Source: JBKHDT01 sp049974825
GTDB lineage: Bacteria; Pseudomonadota; Gammaproteobacteria; Halothiobacillales; Halothiobacillaceae
Assembly: GCA_049974825.1 (NCBI GenBank)
Contig: JBNGDJ010000008.1
Location: 1-36,334 of the forward strand
DNA: 36,334 nucleotides
Direction of reading: 5' to 3'
The notes beneath the pieces were generated by a model, which searched no databases, was not told the origin of the DNA, and saw only the letters and a list, made by a program, of their open reading frames with translations. How positions within the stretch are numbered: position 1 is the first letter of the stretch; the number at the start of each line of letters is the position of its first letter. The position numbers and the translations under genes were made by a program. Positions 27,485 to 35,628 of this stretch are shown here, piece after piece.

Positions 27485-29878
27485 ATGAAGGTTATCAAGT
27501 TCTTTGCATATCTGTCTGTAATCGCGCTTGTTTTTTTGATGGGCGTGGCTGGGGTGCTGTATCATACTTACAACACCGAGCTCCCTGAAGTTTCTGAATT
27601 GTCGGAAGTTTCCTACAAGGTTCCGATGCGGGTGATGGACCGCGATGGCGGCATCATCGCGGAGTTCGGGGAAGAACGGCGCTTCCCGGTGACCTTCGAC
27701 GAGCTGCCGCCCGTGCTGGTGAATGCCTTCCTCGCGGCGGAGGATGATCGCTTCTTTTCGCACCCCGGAGTCGACTATCAGGGCCTGCTTCGCGCCGGTT
27801 TCGAGCTGATTCGCACGGGTGAAAAGACCCAGGGTGGCTCCACCATCACCATGCAGGTGGCGCGAAACTTCTTCTTGTCCCGAGAGCGCACCTATACCCG
27901 CAAGTTTTTCGAGATCCTGCTCGCCCTCAAGATCGAGCAGGAACTGAGCAAGGAACAGATCCTTGCGCTGTATCTGAACAAGATATTCCTGGGGCATCGC
28001 ACCTACGGCGTGGCGGCCGCGGCCAAGGTGTATTTCGACAAGCCGCTCGCCGACCTGACGGTGGCGGAGGCAGCCATGCTGGCAGCTTTGCCCAAGGCGC
28101 CTTCGACGACGAATCCTGTGACCAACCCGGAAAAGGCCCTTGGCCGACGAGCGTACGTGCTCGGGCGCATGCGTGCTCTGGGAATGATTGACGAGCACAG
28201 TTATGCGACTGCGCGGGAGGCGCCGCTGCCCGGCCGGCTGTTTGGCTCGGTGGATGTGCAGACGCCAGCCCCCTGGGTGGCGGAGATGGTACGCCAGCGG
28301 ATGGTGGACCGTTTCGGGGAGGCCGCCTACGAGATGGGCCTGGAAGTCACGACCACGATAGACCCAGCTGCGCAGGTCGCAGCCCAGACCGCGTTGCGCA
28401 AGGCACTGTTAGACTATGATCGCCGGCACGGATACCGAGGCCCGGAGCGGCACTGGGACTGGGCGGTGGCCGAAGCGCAGTCGGCCGAGCGCCTGCTGGA
28501 CGAACTGGCCGACCTGCCCGAAATCGGCGGACTCTTGCCTGCGCTGGTCCTTGCAACATCGGCAGAGGGAGCCGATTTGCTGCTGGCCGATGGCAGTCGG
28601 GTAAAACTGGATCTGGAAGCCGTTCGCTGGGCGCGGCCAGTTCGTGAGTCCGGTGGTCTGGGCCCGGCGCCAGATGCGGTGTCGGACGTGCTGGCCGCGG
28701 GGGACGTGGTGCGCCTTGCCCTCGATGGGGAGACGACCTGGCGCCTGGCGCAGGTTCCCGAAGTGGGGGGCGCGTTCGTCGCCATCTCGCCTGAGGACGG
28801 GGCCATCCGGGCTCTGGCCGGCGGTTTTGATTTCTGGCACGGCGGCCAGTTCAACCGGGTCACGCAGACGCAACGTCAGCCCGGGTCGGCCTTCAAGCCA
28901 TTTCTTTATTCGGCCGCACTGTCCGAGGGCTTTGGCCTGAATACGGTGGTCAACGACTCCCCGGTGGTCATTGAAAGTGGCGTGCGCACTGGCGTGGACT
29001 GGCGTCCGCGCAACTATTCGGGGCGCTTTTACGGCCCAACGCGCATGCGCGAAGCACTGGTGCGATCGCAGAACCTGGTGTCGATTCGCCTTCTGGAAGC
29101 GATGGGGCCGCAAACGGTCCTGGACTATGTGCAGCGGTTCGGATTCGACACGGCGCAATGGCAGCCGACCCTTTCCATGGCCCTGGGCAGCTACGCCCTC
29201 ACGCCGCTGGCGTTGACAGAGGGATATGCCACCTTTGTCAACGGGGGCTATCGGGTTGAGGGACACCTGATTTCGCACTATCACACTCAGGATGGTCAGG
29301 TGGTCTACGGCCGCGCGCCCCTGCGTCCCTGCGATGACTGCGACCCGGAAACGGCCGAGGAGGGCGTCGCCCCGCGCGTGATTTCGGCAGCGAATGCCTT
29401 TCTGATGCGCTCTGTGCTGCGGGATATTACCCTGCGAGGGACAGGCGCCGCGGCCGGTCGCGCGCTTGAGCGCCGGGACATCGGTGGCAAGACCGGCACC
29501 ACCAACGATCTGCGCGATGCCTGGTTTGCCGGGTTCGGGCCCGGCTACGTCGCCACCGCCTGGGTTGGCCACGATGATTACAGTAGCCTGGGGCGTCGTG
29601 AAACCGGCGGGCTGGCGGCACTGCCCATGTGGATCGAGTTCATGAGTCAGGTTCTGCCGTCGCCGGAGCCCGACTTTGCTGACGAGCCGCCCGAGGGGAT
29701 TGAACGCATCTGGGTCGACGAGCGGACCGGTCGCCCTCTGCCGGCCGGTGCGGAGGGCGCAGTGGCCGAGTTCGTCGAGAGGGGGCATGGTGTTGCCGAG
29801 GCACAAGCCGATGTATTGATGGAGCAAGCGCCGACCCTGCGCGAAGACCGCTCTGATCTGATTACCGATCTGTTCTGA
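27485..29878 (+). CDS. mrcA: Class A penicillin-binding protein 1A
   Basis: A 797-residue bifunctional peptidoglycan synthase (also called ponA). A membrane anchor lies near 6-28. The GT51 glycosyltransferase domain (about 50-230) has Glu86 in AAEDDRFFSHPGVD and QGGSTITMQVARN. An OB-like insert follows (about 330-425). The transpeptidase domain carries Ser468 and Lys471 in PGSAFKPF, the SQN motif at 528-530 and KTGTTND from 669. CDDC at 616-619 is a small paired-cysteine insert. The ribosome-binding site is poor. It diverges from pilM as in Pseudomonas, and a repeat element begins 10 nt after the stop. The protein ends in a charged tail with LITDLF. Confidence 0.97.
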   Translation: MKVIKFFAYLSVIALVFLMGVAGVLYHTYNTELPEVSELSEVSYKVPMRVMDRDGGIIAEFGEERRFPVTFDELPPVLVNAFLAAEDDRFFSHPGVDYQGLLRAGFELIRTGEKTQGGSTITMQVARNFFLSRERTYTRKFFEILLALKIEQELSKEQILALYLNKIFLGHRTYGVAAAAKVYFDKPLADLTVAEAAMLAALPKAPSTTNPVTNPEKALGRRAYVLGRMRALGMIDEHSYATAREAPLPGRLFGSVDVQTPAPWVAEMVRQRMVDRFGEAAYEMGLEVTTTIDPAAQVAAQTALRKALLDYDRRHGYRGPERHWDWAVAEAQSAERLLDELADLPEIGGLLPALVLATSAEGADLLLADGSRVKLDLEAVRWARPVRESGGLGPAPDAVSDVLAAGDVVRLALDGETTWRLAQVPEVGGAFVAISPEDGAIRALAGGFDFWHGGQFNRVTQTQRQPGSAFKPFLYSAALSEGFGLNTVVNDSPVVIESGVRTGVDWRPRNYSGRFYGPTRMREALVRSQNLVSIRLLEAMGPQTVLDYVQRFGFDTAQWQPTLSMALGSYALTPLALTEGYATFVNGGYRVEGHLISHYHTQDGQVVYGRAPLRPCDDCDPETAEEGVAPRVISAANAFLMRSVLRDITLRGTGAAAGRALERRDIGGKTGTTNDLRDAWFAGFGPGYVATAWVGHDDYSSLGRRETGGLAALPMWIEFMSQVLPSPEPDFADEPPEGIERIWVDERTGRPLPAGAEGAVAEFVERGHGVAEAQADVLMEQAPTLREDRSDLITDLF

Positions 29879-29887
29879 GGATATTCA

Positions 29888-30085
29888 GGGAAGGTCTGCA
29901 CGAATGCAGACCTTCCCGTGCAGGGCATGGATGCCCTGCCGAACAATGGCGCAAGCCATTGAATCGCGGAGCATGGCCCGGGCGTGTACCGGGCCATGCG
30001 TGTCTGAGCGCGGGCTCTGCCTGCTGGCGCGTTCAGCTGCCGTCAGCCCACAAATCCATGGATGGATTTGTGCAGAGTTTCTCAA
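29888..30085 (+). repeat. Complete ~198-bp multi-hairpin intergenic element (reference copy)
   Basis: Five hairpins follow one another. The first is a 13-bp perfect stem, 29888-29900/29905-29917, loop CGAA. The second is GCAGGGCAT/ATGCCCTGC, 29920-29939. The third is CAATGGC/GCCATTG with a GCAA tetraloop, 29944-29961. The fourth is an 11-bp stem, 29971-29981/29989-29999, with a 7-nt loop. The fifth is CACAAATCCA/TGGATTTGTG, 30049-30072, loop TGGA. Ends are imperfect inverted repeats: GGGAAGGTCTGCACGAAT at the left and, inverted, GAGAAACTCTGCACAAAT at the right. There is no T-tract to suggest a simple terminator and no coding potential. It looks like a MITE or REP-type element. Confidence 0.85.
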
Positions 30086-30159
30086 GGCAGGTTACACATC
30101 ACGCTGGGTCGCCTGGAGACGGGCTGCATGCGTTTGTCGGTTTTTGAAAGGGGGGATGG

Positions 30160-30756
30160 GTGAAAACCGAGGAGCTTCTGGAAACGGCCGCCCGGCTCAA
30201 GGTGGAGGAGCCTCTTCTCAGTTGTCACGAGGCCCTGTCCCGGGCCGCGCGGCAACTGGGCGCCGGCGGTGAGCAGTTTCCTCCCGATGCCAGCTGTGAT
30301 GCATTGGAGGAGGCTGTCAAGCGTTATCAGGCGCTTTTCCGTCCAGCCCAGCCCGCGCAGCTTCGCTCGCTGCGCGCGGGCGCTCTTGAGGCCATGCGGT
30401 TTCTGGAGGCGTTTCAGCCCAGACTTGTAGGTTCTGTGCTGTCCGGCACCGCCGACGCGCACTCTTCGATTACCCTGCACCTGTTCGCGTCGACCCCCGA
30501 AGACGTCATGCTGTTCCTGATGGAGCAGAATATTCCCTTCGATGAATCAACCCGACTGCACCGATACCGGGATGGGCGGAGCGCGCCGCACCCCGTGTTC
30601 AGCTTTGTGGCGGGTGCCCATCCGATTGATCTGGTGGTGTTCTCGGAAAAGGAGCTGCGTGAGGCGCCGGTGGGGGCAGGAGAGACGGGGCAGATCAGGC
30701 GCGCAAATGCAGCAAGGGTCGAGCGCCTGCTGGACGAGACGCCGGATCTGGGCTGA
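30160..30756 (+). CDS. Conserved hypothetical protein, possibly nucleotidyltransferase-like
   Basis: A 198-residue soluble protein with no signal peptide or membrane helix. An N-terminal helical half (residues 1-80, rich in Glu, Ala and Arg) is followed by LVGSVLSGTADAHSSITLHLF (about 87-107). This resembles the G-S...D start of minimal nucleotidyltransferases, although the second catalytic Asp pair is unclear. Next come EDVMLFLMEQNIPFDEST and a strand pair VFSFVAGAHPIDLVVFSEKEL. I recall similar proteins annotated loosely as nucleotidyltransferase-like, but function is unproven. The start is GTG at 30160 with a strong AAAGGGGGG 4-5 nt upstream. It converges on hemE (70-nt gap), where an imperfect hairpin (30789-30815) lies. 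Confidence 0.75.
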   Translation: MKTEELLETAARLKVEEPLLSCHEALSRAARQLGAGGEQFPPDASCDALEEAVKRYQALFRPAQPAQLRSLRAGALEAMRFLEAFQPRLVGSVLSGTADAHSSITLHLFASTPEDVMLFLMEQNIPFDESTRLHRYRDGRSAPHPVFSFVAGAHPIDLVVFSEKELREAPVGAGETGQIRRANAARVERLLDETPDLG

Positions 30757-30826
30757 CTGACCAGAGCGGCCGAGAGCGAGTTGGGCGGCTTGCCAACTGC
30801 TGCACGGTCGGCAAGCGCTGTCGGGG

Positions 30827-31912
30827 TCAAGCGTCTTGTGTTCCACAACCGCCGGCACTGAGTTCGTGCACGGCATCGACCAGAACCCGGACGTGATCGG
30901 GGTTGACATGCTGGTGAATGCCATGCCCGAGGTTGAAAACATGCCCCGGGCCCCGCCCAAAGCTGTCCAGAACCTTGCGGACTTCATCCCGGATGGTTTC
31001 CGGGTCGGCATAGAGTACTGAAGGGTCCAGGTTGCCTTGAAGGGCAACCCGCTCGCCCACTTGGCCGCGCACGGTTCCGATATCGGTCGTCCAGTCCACG
31101 CCCAGCGCGTCGCAGCCGGTGTCTGCCATGGCCTCGGCCCAGGCGCCGCCACCTTTGGTGAACAGGATCACCGGCACACGCCGACCTTCCCGTTCCCGGT
31201 TCAGTCCCGCCACGATGCGCGCCATGTATTGCAGGGAAAATGCCCGGTAGCGCTCCGGTGACAGCACGCCACCCCAGGTGTCAAATATCTGAACGGCCTG
31301 CGCGCCGGCGGCGATCTGTGCATTCAGATAGTCCGTGACGGCGTCCGCCAGCTTGCCCAGCAGCTCGTGCAGCAGGTCGGGCTGTGAAAACATCATGCCC
31401 TTGATTCGGGCGAAGTCCTTGGTGCCGCCGCCTTCGACCATATAGGTCGCCAGCGTCCAGGGGCTGCCCGAAAAGCCGATCAGCGGCACCCGCCCGCCCA
31501 GGGCCGCACGGATTGTCCGCACGGCATTCATGACATAGCCCAGATCCTGTTCCGCGTCGGGCAAGCCAATCCGGTGGACGTCCGCCGCGCTGCGTACCGG
31601 TCGGTCGAAGACCGGACCTTCGCCGGGGGCGAACCGCAGTCCGAGCCCCATGGCATCGGGAATGGTCAGGATGTCAGAGAACAAAATGGCCGCATCGAGA
31701 TCAAAGCGCTCCAGGGGCTGGAGCGTCACCTCGCAGGCCAGTTCCGCGTTGCGGCACAGGTCCATGAAGCTGCCGGCCCGCGCGCGCGTTTCGCGATATT
31801 CGGGCAGGTACCGCCCGGCCTGGCGCATGATCCAGATGGGCGTGCGGTCCACTTCCTGGCGCATCAGGGCGCGCAGGAATCGGTCATTTTGCAGGGCCGG
31901 CTGATCGGTCAT
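30827..31912 (-). CDS. hemE: Uroporphyrinogen decarboxylase
   Basis: A 361-residue, cofactor-free enzyme that removes four acetate carboxyls from uroporphyrinogen III to give coproporphyrinogen III in heme synthesis. Hallmarks are PIWIMRQAGRYLPEY near the start (substrate-binding Arg), ILFSDIL with the catalytic Asp, GFSGSPWTLATYMVEGG, IFDTWGGVLSP, and the C-terminal GHVFNLGHGIHQHVNPD. Length is normal. The ATG lies 10 nt after the gltD stop, so gltD-hemE are one transcript, as in Pseudomonas. A downstream imperfect inverted repeat lacks a T-run, so no terminator is called. Confidence 0.97.
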   Translation of the reverse strand: MTDQPALQNDRFLRALMRQEVDRTPIWIMRQAGRYLPEYRETRARAGSFMDLCRNAELACEVTLQPLERFDLDAAILFSDILTIPDAMGLGLRFAPGEGPVFDRPVRSAADVHRIGLPDAEQDLGYVMNAVRTIRAALGGRVPLIGFSGSPWTLATYMVEGGGTKDFARIKGMMFSQPDLLHELLGKLADAVTDYLNAQIAAGAQAVQIFDTWGGVLSPERYRAFSLQYMARIVAGLNREREGRRVPVILFTKGGGAWAEAMADTGCDALGVDWTTDIGTVRGQVGERVALQGNLDPSVLYADPETIRDEVRKVLDSFGRGPGHVFNLGHGIHQHVNPDHVRVLVDAVHELSAGGCGTQDA

Positions 31913-31922
31913 TTAGGCGGCC

Positions 31923-33332
31923 TCAGACTTCGAGATAGTCGAGGATGCCGAAGGCCGCATTGCGTCCCTCGAACACGGCCGTAACCACCAGGTCGGAGCC
32001 GCGAACCATGTCCCCGCCGGCGAAGATCTTGGGGTGGCTGGTCTGGAAGGCGCGCTCCGGCCCCTGATTGACCATCACGCGGCCGCTGGGATCCAGTTCG
32101 ATTCCATGCTCGGAGAACCAGGGGGCCGGCGAGGGCCGGAAACCAAAGGCGATAACTACTGCGTCCGCTTCGACCACGCTTTCCGAGCCTGGAATCACCT
32201 CCGGGCGCCGGCGTCCGCGGGCATCCGGCTCGCCCAGCCGGGTTTCGACCAGTTTGACGCCGGTGACCTGTCCGGCATCGCCGACAATCTCGACCGGCTG
32301 GCGGTTGAACAGGAAGTGGGCGCCTTCCTCCCGGGCGTTGACGACTTCGCGCCGGGAGCCGGGCATGTTGGCCTCGTCCCTGCGGTAGGCGCAGGTGACG
32401 GACTCGGCCCCCTGGCGCAGCGAGGTCCGGGTGCAATCCATGGCGGTGTCGCCGCCACCGAGCACGACCACCCGCTTGCCGGCCATGTCGATGAAGTTTT
32501 CCTGCGCGCCGGGCAGGCCCATCAGGCGATTGATGTTTGAGACCAGGAAGGGCAGGGCCTCGTGTACCCCTTCCAGGTCCTCGCCGGGGAATCCGCCCTT
32601 CATGTAGGTGTAGGTGCCCATGCCCATGAACACGGCGTCGTACTCTGCAAGCAACTGGTCCAGCGTGATGTCCTCGCCCACCGTGACGCCGAGCCGGAAT
32701 TCCACGCCCATGCCTTCCATGATGTCCCGGCGGGTCTTGAGCACATCCTTTTCAAGCTTGAAGGGCGGAATGCCGAAGGTCAGCAGGCCGCCGATTTCCG
32801 GGTAGCGGTCGAAGACGACCGGCTTGACGCCGTGGCGGGCGAGAATGTCGGCACAACCAAGCCCGGCCGGTCCGGCACCGATTACGGCCACTTTCTTGCC
32901 CGTCGGCGTGACGCCACTCATGTCGGGGCGCCAGCCCTGCTTGAAGGCTTCGTCGGCGATGTATTTCTCGACCGAGCCGATGGTGACCGCGCCGAAGCCG
33001 TCATTGAGCGTGCAGGCGCCCTCGCAGAGGCGGTCCTGGGGGCAGACCCGGCCGCAGATTTCCGGCAGTGAGTTGGTCTTGTGAGACATCTCCGCCGCCT
33101 CGAAAAGATTGCCTTCCGAGATCAGCTTCAGCCAGTTGGGAATATAGTTGTGTACCGGGCACTTCCATTCGCAGTACGGGTTGCCGCAGGCCAGGCAGCG
33201 ATCGGCCTGTGCCGCCGCCGTGTTGGGGTCGAACTGCCCGTAGATCTCTTTGAATTCCTTGACGCGAACGTCCGCTTCGACCTTCTCGGGGTCCTGGCGT
33301 GGTACGTTGAGGAACTGGAATACGTTTCCCAT
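31923..33332 (-). CDS. gltD: Glutamate synthase (NADPH) small subunit
   Basis: A 469-residue beta subunit that passes electrons from NADPH through FAD and Fe-S clusters to GltB. CLACGNPYCEWKCP and CGRVCPQDRLCEGAC supply the two 4Fe-4S clusters. GAGPAGLGCADIL is the FAD-binding and VVLGGGDTAMDC the NADPH-binding motif, and IFAGGDMVRGSDLVV ends the FAD site. The start MGNVFQFLNVPRQDP fits the family, although the ribosome-binding site is weak. It precedes hemE by 10 nt. The partner gltB is 15.6 kb away on the same strand, with ponA, the pil operon and aroKB between, so balanced expression of the two subunits must rely on separate promoters. Confidence 0.97.
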   Translation of the reverse strand: MGNVFQFLNVPRQDPEKVEADVRVKEFKEIYGQFDPNTAAAQADRCLACGNPYCEWKCPVHNYIPNWLKLISEGNLFEAAEMSHKTNSLPEICGRVCPQDRLCEGACTLNDGFGAVTIGSVEKYIADEAFKQGWRPDMSGVTPTGKKVAVIGAGPAGLGCADILARHGVKPVVFDRYPEIGGLLTFGIPPFKLEKDVLKTRRDIMEGMGVEFRLGVTVGEDITLDQLLAEYDAVFMGMGTYTYMKGGFPGEDLEGVHEALPFLVSNINRLMGLPGAQENFIDMAGKRVVVLGGGDTAMDCTRTSLRQGAESVTCAYRRDEANMPGSRREVVNAREEGAHFLFNRQPVEIVGDAGQVTGVKLVETRLGEPDARGRRRPEVIPGSESVVEADAVVIAFGFRPSPAPWFSEHGIELDPSGRVMVNQGPERAFQTSHPKIFAGGDMVRGSDLVVTAVFEGRNAAFGILDYLEV

Positions 33333-33465
33333 GAGGTGTGTGTCTCGCGTTCGACCGCCGAGGCGGCGTTGATCACTGCTTGTCGGTACCGGCCAATCAG
33401 GGGGTGACCTGCTCGGTGTGCATTCAAAATTGGCCGCTAGGTTCGATTATCCCGAAACCGGGCCA

Positions 33466-33492
33466 AATAAAAACCGGCACTCGAAGCCGGTC
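33466..33492 (-). terminator. Intrinsic terminator after the YqeY gene
   Basis: On the minus strand ACCGGC and GCCGGT form a 6-bp stem (33473-33478/33486-33491) with a 7-nt loop beginning TTCG, followed by TTTTATTT. It lies about 70 nt after the YqeY stop and separates that transcript from gltD-hemE. Confidence 0.75.
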
Positions 33493-33561
33493 TTGTCGTG
33501 CCCAGATCTCGTGACGCCCGATTTGCTCGATTCCGGGATGACCAGATCGGCGCTCGGGACT

Positions 33562-34008
33562 TCAGGCGAGGCGCTGTCTGACCTGCGCGCTGACCTGGCT
33601 CATGTCGGCCCGGCCCGCCGCCCGATCGCGCACGAGGTTCATGACCTTGCCCATGTCGGCCATTGCGCTTGCGCCGGTCTCGTCAATGGCTTTCTGGATC
33701 AGCGCTTCGAGTTCTTCGGCAGTCAGTGGCTGTGGCAGGTAGGATTCGATCACGGTCAATTCAAAGGCCTCGGTATCCGCCAGGTCATCTCGGCCTGCCT
33801 TGCGGTACTGCTCCAGAGACTCGCGCCGCTGCTTGGCCTGCTTGTCGAGTACCGCGATCAGGTCCGCATCGGCCAGTTCCCGCCGCTCGTCCACCTCGCG
33901 CTGCTTGATCGCGGCCAGCAGCATGCGGATGACCCCGAGGCGACCCTTTTCCCCGGCCTTCATGGCTGTTTTCATGTCAGCGGTCAGGCGGGTCTTGATT
34001 TCACTCAT
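33562..34008 (-). CDS. GatB/YqeY domain protein
   Basis: A 148-residue soluble helical protein of the YqeY family, related to the tail domain of GatB amidotransferase subunits that contacts tRNA. It reads MSEIKTRLTADMKTAMKAG, then RLGVIRMLLAAIKQREVDER, LDKQAKQRRESLEQYRKAGR, IESYLPQPLTAEELEALI and GKVMNLVRDRAAGRADMS. The role of the free-standing protein is not established; amidotransferase activity is absent because no catalytic subunit is fused. rpsU starts upstream on the same strand and ends 62 nt before it. The rpsU-yqeY-dnaG-rpoD order is common in proteobacteria; here dnaG does not follow, gltD does. Confidence 0.93.
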   Translation of the reverse strand: MSEIKTRLTADMKTAMKAGEKGRLGVIRMLLAAIKQREVDERRELADADLIAVLDKQAKQRRESLEQYRKAGRDDLADTEAFELTVIESYLPQPLTAEELEALIQKAIDETGASAMADMGKVMNLVRDRAAGRADMSQVSAQVRQRLA

Positions 34009-34070
34009 CGCGGGCTGCTCACAGGGTGGGTGGACTCAGTGCCGGGCCTGAATTTGCGGGATGACGCGAC

Positions 34071-34286
34071 TCAGTAGAGCCGCGTGCGACGGGCCTGTTC
34101 CTTCGACAGCCGCTTCTGGTTGCGCTTGACCGCGGCGGCAGCCTTGCGCTTGCGCTCGGCAGTCGGCTTCTCGTAGAACTCGCGGGCGCGCAGCTCGGTC
34201 ACGATGCCGGCTTTCTCGCAAGAGCGCTTGAAACGGCGAACAGCGACTTCGAAGGGTTCGTTCTCTTTGACACGTACTGAAGGCAT
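34071..34286 (-). CDS. rpsU: 30S ribosomal protein S21
   Basis: A 71-residue S21, identical in length to E. coli. MPSVRVKENEPFEVAVRRFK is followed by RSCEKAGIVTELRAREFYEKPTAERKRK and a very basic C-terminus ending RRTRLY. S21 helps the 30S subunit pair with mRNA at initiation. A longer open frame begins 40 codons upstream but covers promoter and leader sequence. The ribosome-binding site is weak (CGGAACC). It diverges from tsaD, the arrangement found across gammaproteobacteria. Confidence 0.97.
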   Translation of the reverse strand: MPSVRVKENEPFEVAVRRFKRSCEKAGIVTELRAREFYEKPTAERKRKAAAAVKRNQKRLSKEQARRTRLY

Positions 34287-34408
34287 GTATCTATCGGTTC
34301 CGTAAGGTTTTTGGATTCGGGGTTCACCAGACCGGCCGCATGCGTTCCGGTCTGACGCCTGACTCGCTCTAGGCGAATTCCGGCGTGGTTCATCATCAAG
34401 GGGCATGT

Positions 34409-34436
34409 ATTATACGGTCCGCCCTTGCGGATGCAA
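34409..34436 (-). promoter_or_regulatory. Sigma-70 promoter of rpsU, with leader hairpin
   Basis: On the minus strand TTGCAT (34431-34436) and a consensus TATAAT (34409-34414) are separated by 16 bp. Transcription should start near 34402, leaving a leader of about 115 nt. That leader contains a hairpin, CAGACCGG/CCGGTCTG (34328-34335/34347-34354) with an 11-nt loop, of unknown role. On the opposite strand the same AT-rich core reads TATTATA and may serve tsaD. Confidence 0.78.
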
Positions 34437-34576
34437 CCGAATCCTAACGCGCGGCATCCGGAGCCAACGACCCTGTGCGGGCCTGCTTGAGATGCCCCGC
34501 AGGGTTGTCCTTGGCGGTGGTCGGGAAGGGGGTGTTGAAAGTTTCCTTAAATCAGCTGTTTTATCGGGAGGCCTGC

Positions 34577-35599
34577 GTGCGGGTATTGGGAATCGAGTCT
34601 TCTTGCGACGAAACGGCGGCGGCCCTCTATTGCAGCGAGTCGGGGCTGCTTTCCCACGCCCTGCATTCGCAGACGGCGACCCATGCGGCCTTCGGTGGTG
34701 TGGTACCTGAACTGGCTTCCCGAGATCACGTCCGCAAGCTGCCTGCACTGGTTCGCCGTGCGCTTGCGGATGCCGGATTTGTTCCGGCTGACGTGGATGC
34801 CGTGGCCTATACGGCCGGCCCTGGTCTGCTCGGCGCACTGATGGTTGGGGCCGGTTTTGCCAAGGGGCTTGCGCTGGCGCTTGATCGGCCCGCACTGGCG
34901 GTGCACCACATGGAAGGGCATCTGCTTGCGCCCTTGCTGGAAACGCCCGCACCTGAGTTTCCCTTTCTTGCTCTTCTGGTATCGGGGGGGCATACCCAGA
35001 TTGTCGATGTCCGGGGGCTGGGCGACTACCAGTTACTGGGCGAGAGTATCGATGACGCGGTGGGCGAGGCCTTTGACAAGTCGGCCAAGCTCATGGGGCT
35101 GGGCTATCCGGGCGGAGCGGCGCTTTCCGATCTGGCGCGGACCGGGGATCCCCAGCGATTGCGCTTTGCGCGGCCCATGACCGATCGGCCCGGTATGGAT
35201 ATGAGTTTCAGTGGCCTCAAGACCGCCGTATCGGTGGCCTTGTCCAATGGATCGCCCCCGGCAGATGTCGCGGCCGGGTTCGAGGCCGCAGTAGTAGACA
35301 CGCTGGTGATCAAGATGGCGCGCGCACTCAAAGCCGTTGGCCCTCGTCCGCTGGTGGCGGCAGGGGGTGTGGCGGCGAACGGGCCGTTGCGTCAGGGGCT
35401 GGGGGAGTTGGCGGCACAGCATGACGTGCCCGTGTTTTTTCCGAGGCTGGCCTTCTGCACCGACAACGCAGCCATGATCGCTCTGGCCGGCGCCCTGCGC
35501 CTTGCCCGAGGCGAATGCGATGCCTCACTGGCGTTTCGGGCCGCCGCGCGCTGGCCGCTTTCTGAACTGCGTTCCCCGGCCTTAAGTTTACGCCCGTAG
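34577..35599 (+). CDS. tsaD: tRNA N6-adenosine threonylcarbamoyltransferase
   Basis: A 340-residue enzyme that transfers threonylcarbamoyl to A37 of ANN-reading tRNAs, working with TsaB and TsaE. MRVLGIESSCDETAAALY is the phosphate-binding start. His111 and His115 in HHMEGHLLAPL are metal ligands at the positions seen in E. coli. LALLVSGGHTQIV, AFDKSAKLMGLGYPGGAALS, SFSGLKTAV and FCTDNAAMIA complete the ASKHA fold. The start is GTG at 34577, with GGGAGG 6 nt upstream; a 34-codon in-frame extension lacks homology. It diverges from rpsU and converges on plsY with a 29-nt gap. Confidence 0.97.
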   Translation: MRVLGIESSCDETAAALYCSESGLLSHALHSQTATHAAFGGVVPELASRDHVRKLPALVRRALADAGFVPADVDAVAYTAGPGLLGALMVGAGFAKGLALALDRPALAVHHMEGHLLAPLLETPAPEFPFLALLVSGGHTQIVDVRGLGDYQLLGESIDDAVGEAFDKSAKLMGLGYPGGAALSDLARTGDPQRLRFARPMTDRPGMDMSFSGLKTAVSVALSNGSPPADVAAGFEAAVVDTLVIKMARALKAVGPRPLVAAGGVAANGPLRQGLGELAAQHDVPVFFPRLAFCTDNAAMIALAGALRLARGECDASLAFRAAARWPLSELRSPALSLRP

Positions 35600-35628
35600 C
35601 CCGCCCGCCGATGGCCGCGGAGACAAGG

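Noticed and set aside
27155..28198. Upstream extension of the pilM frame into the antisense of ponA
   Set aside because: No PilM similarity upstream of the GTG at 27154, which has a good ribosome-binding site and the conserved N-terminus.
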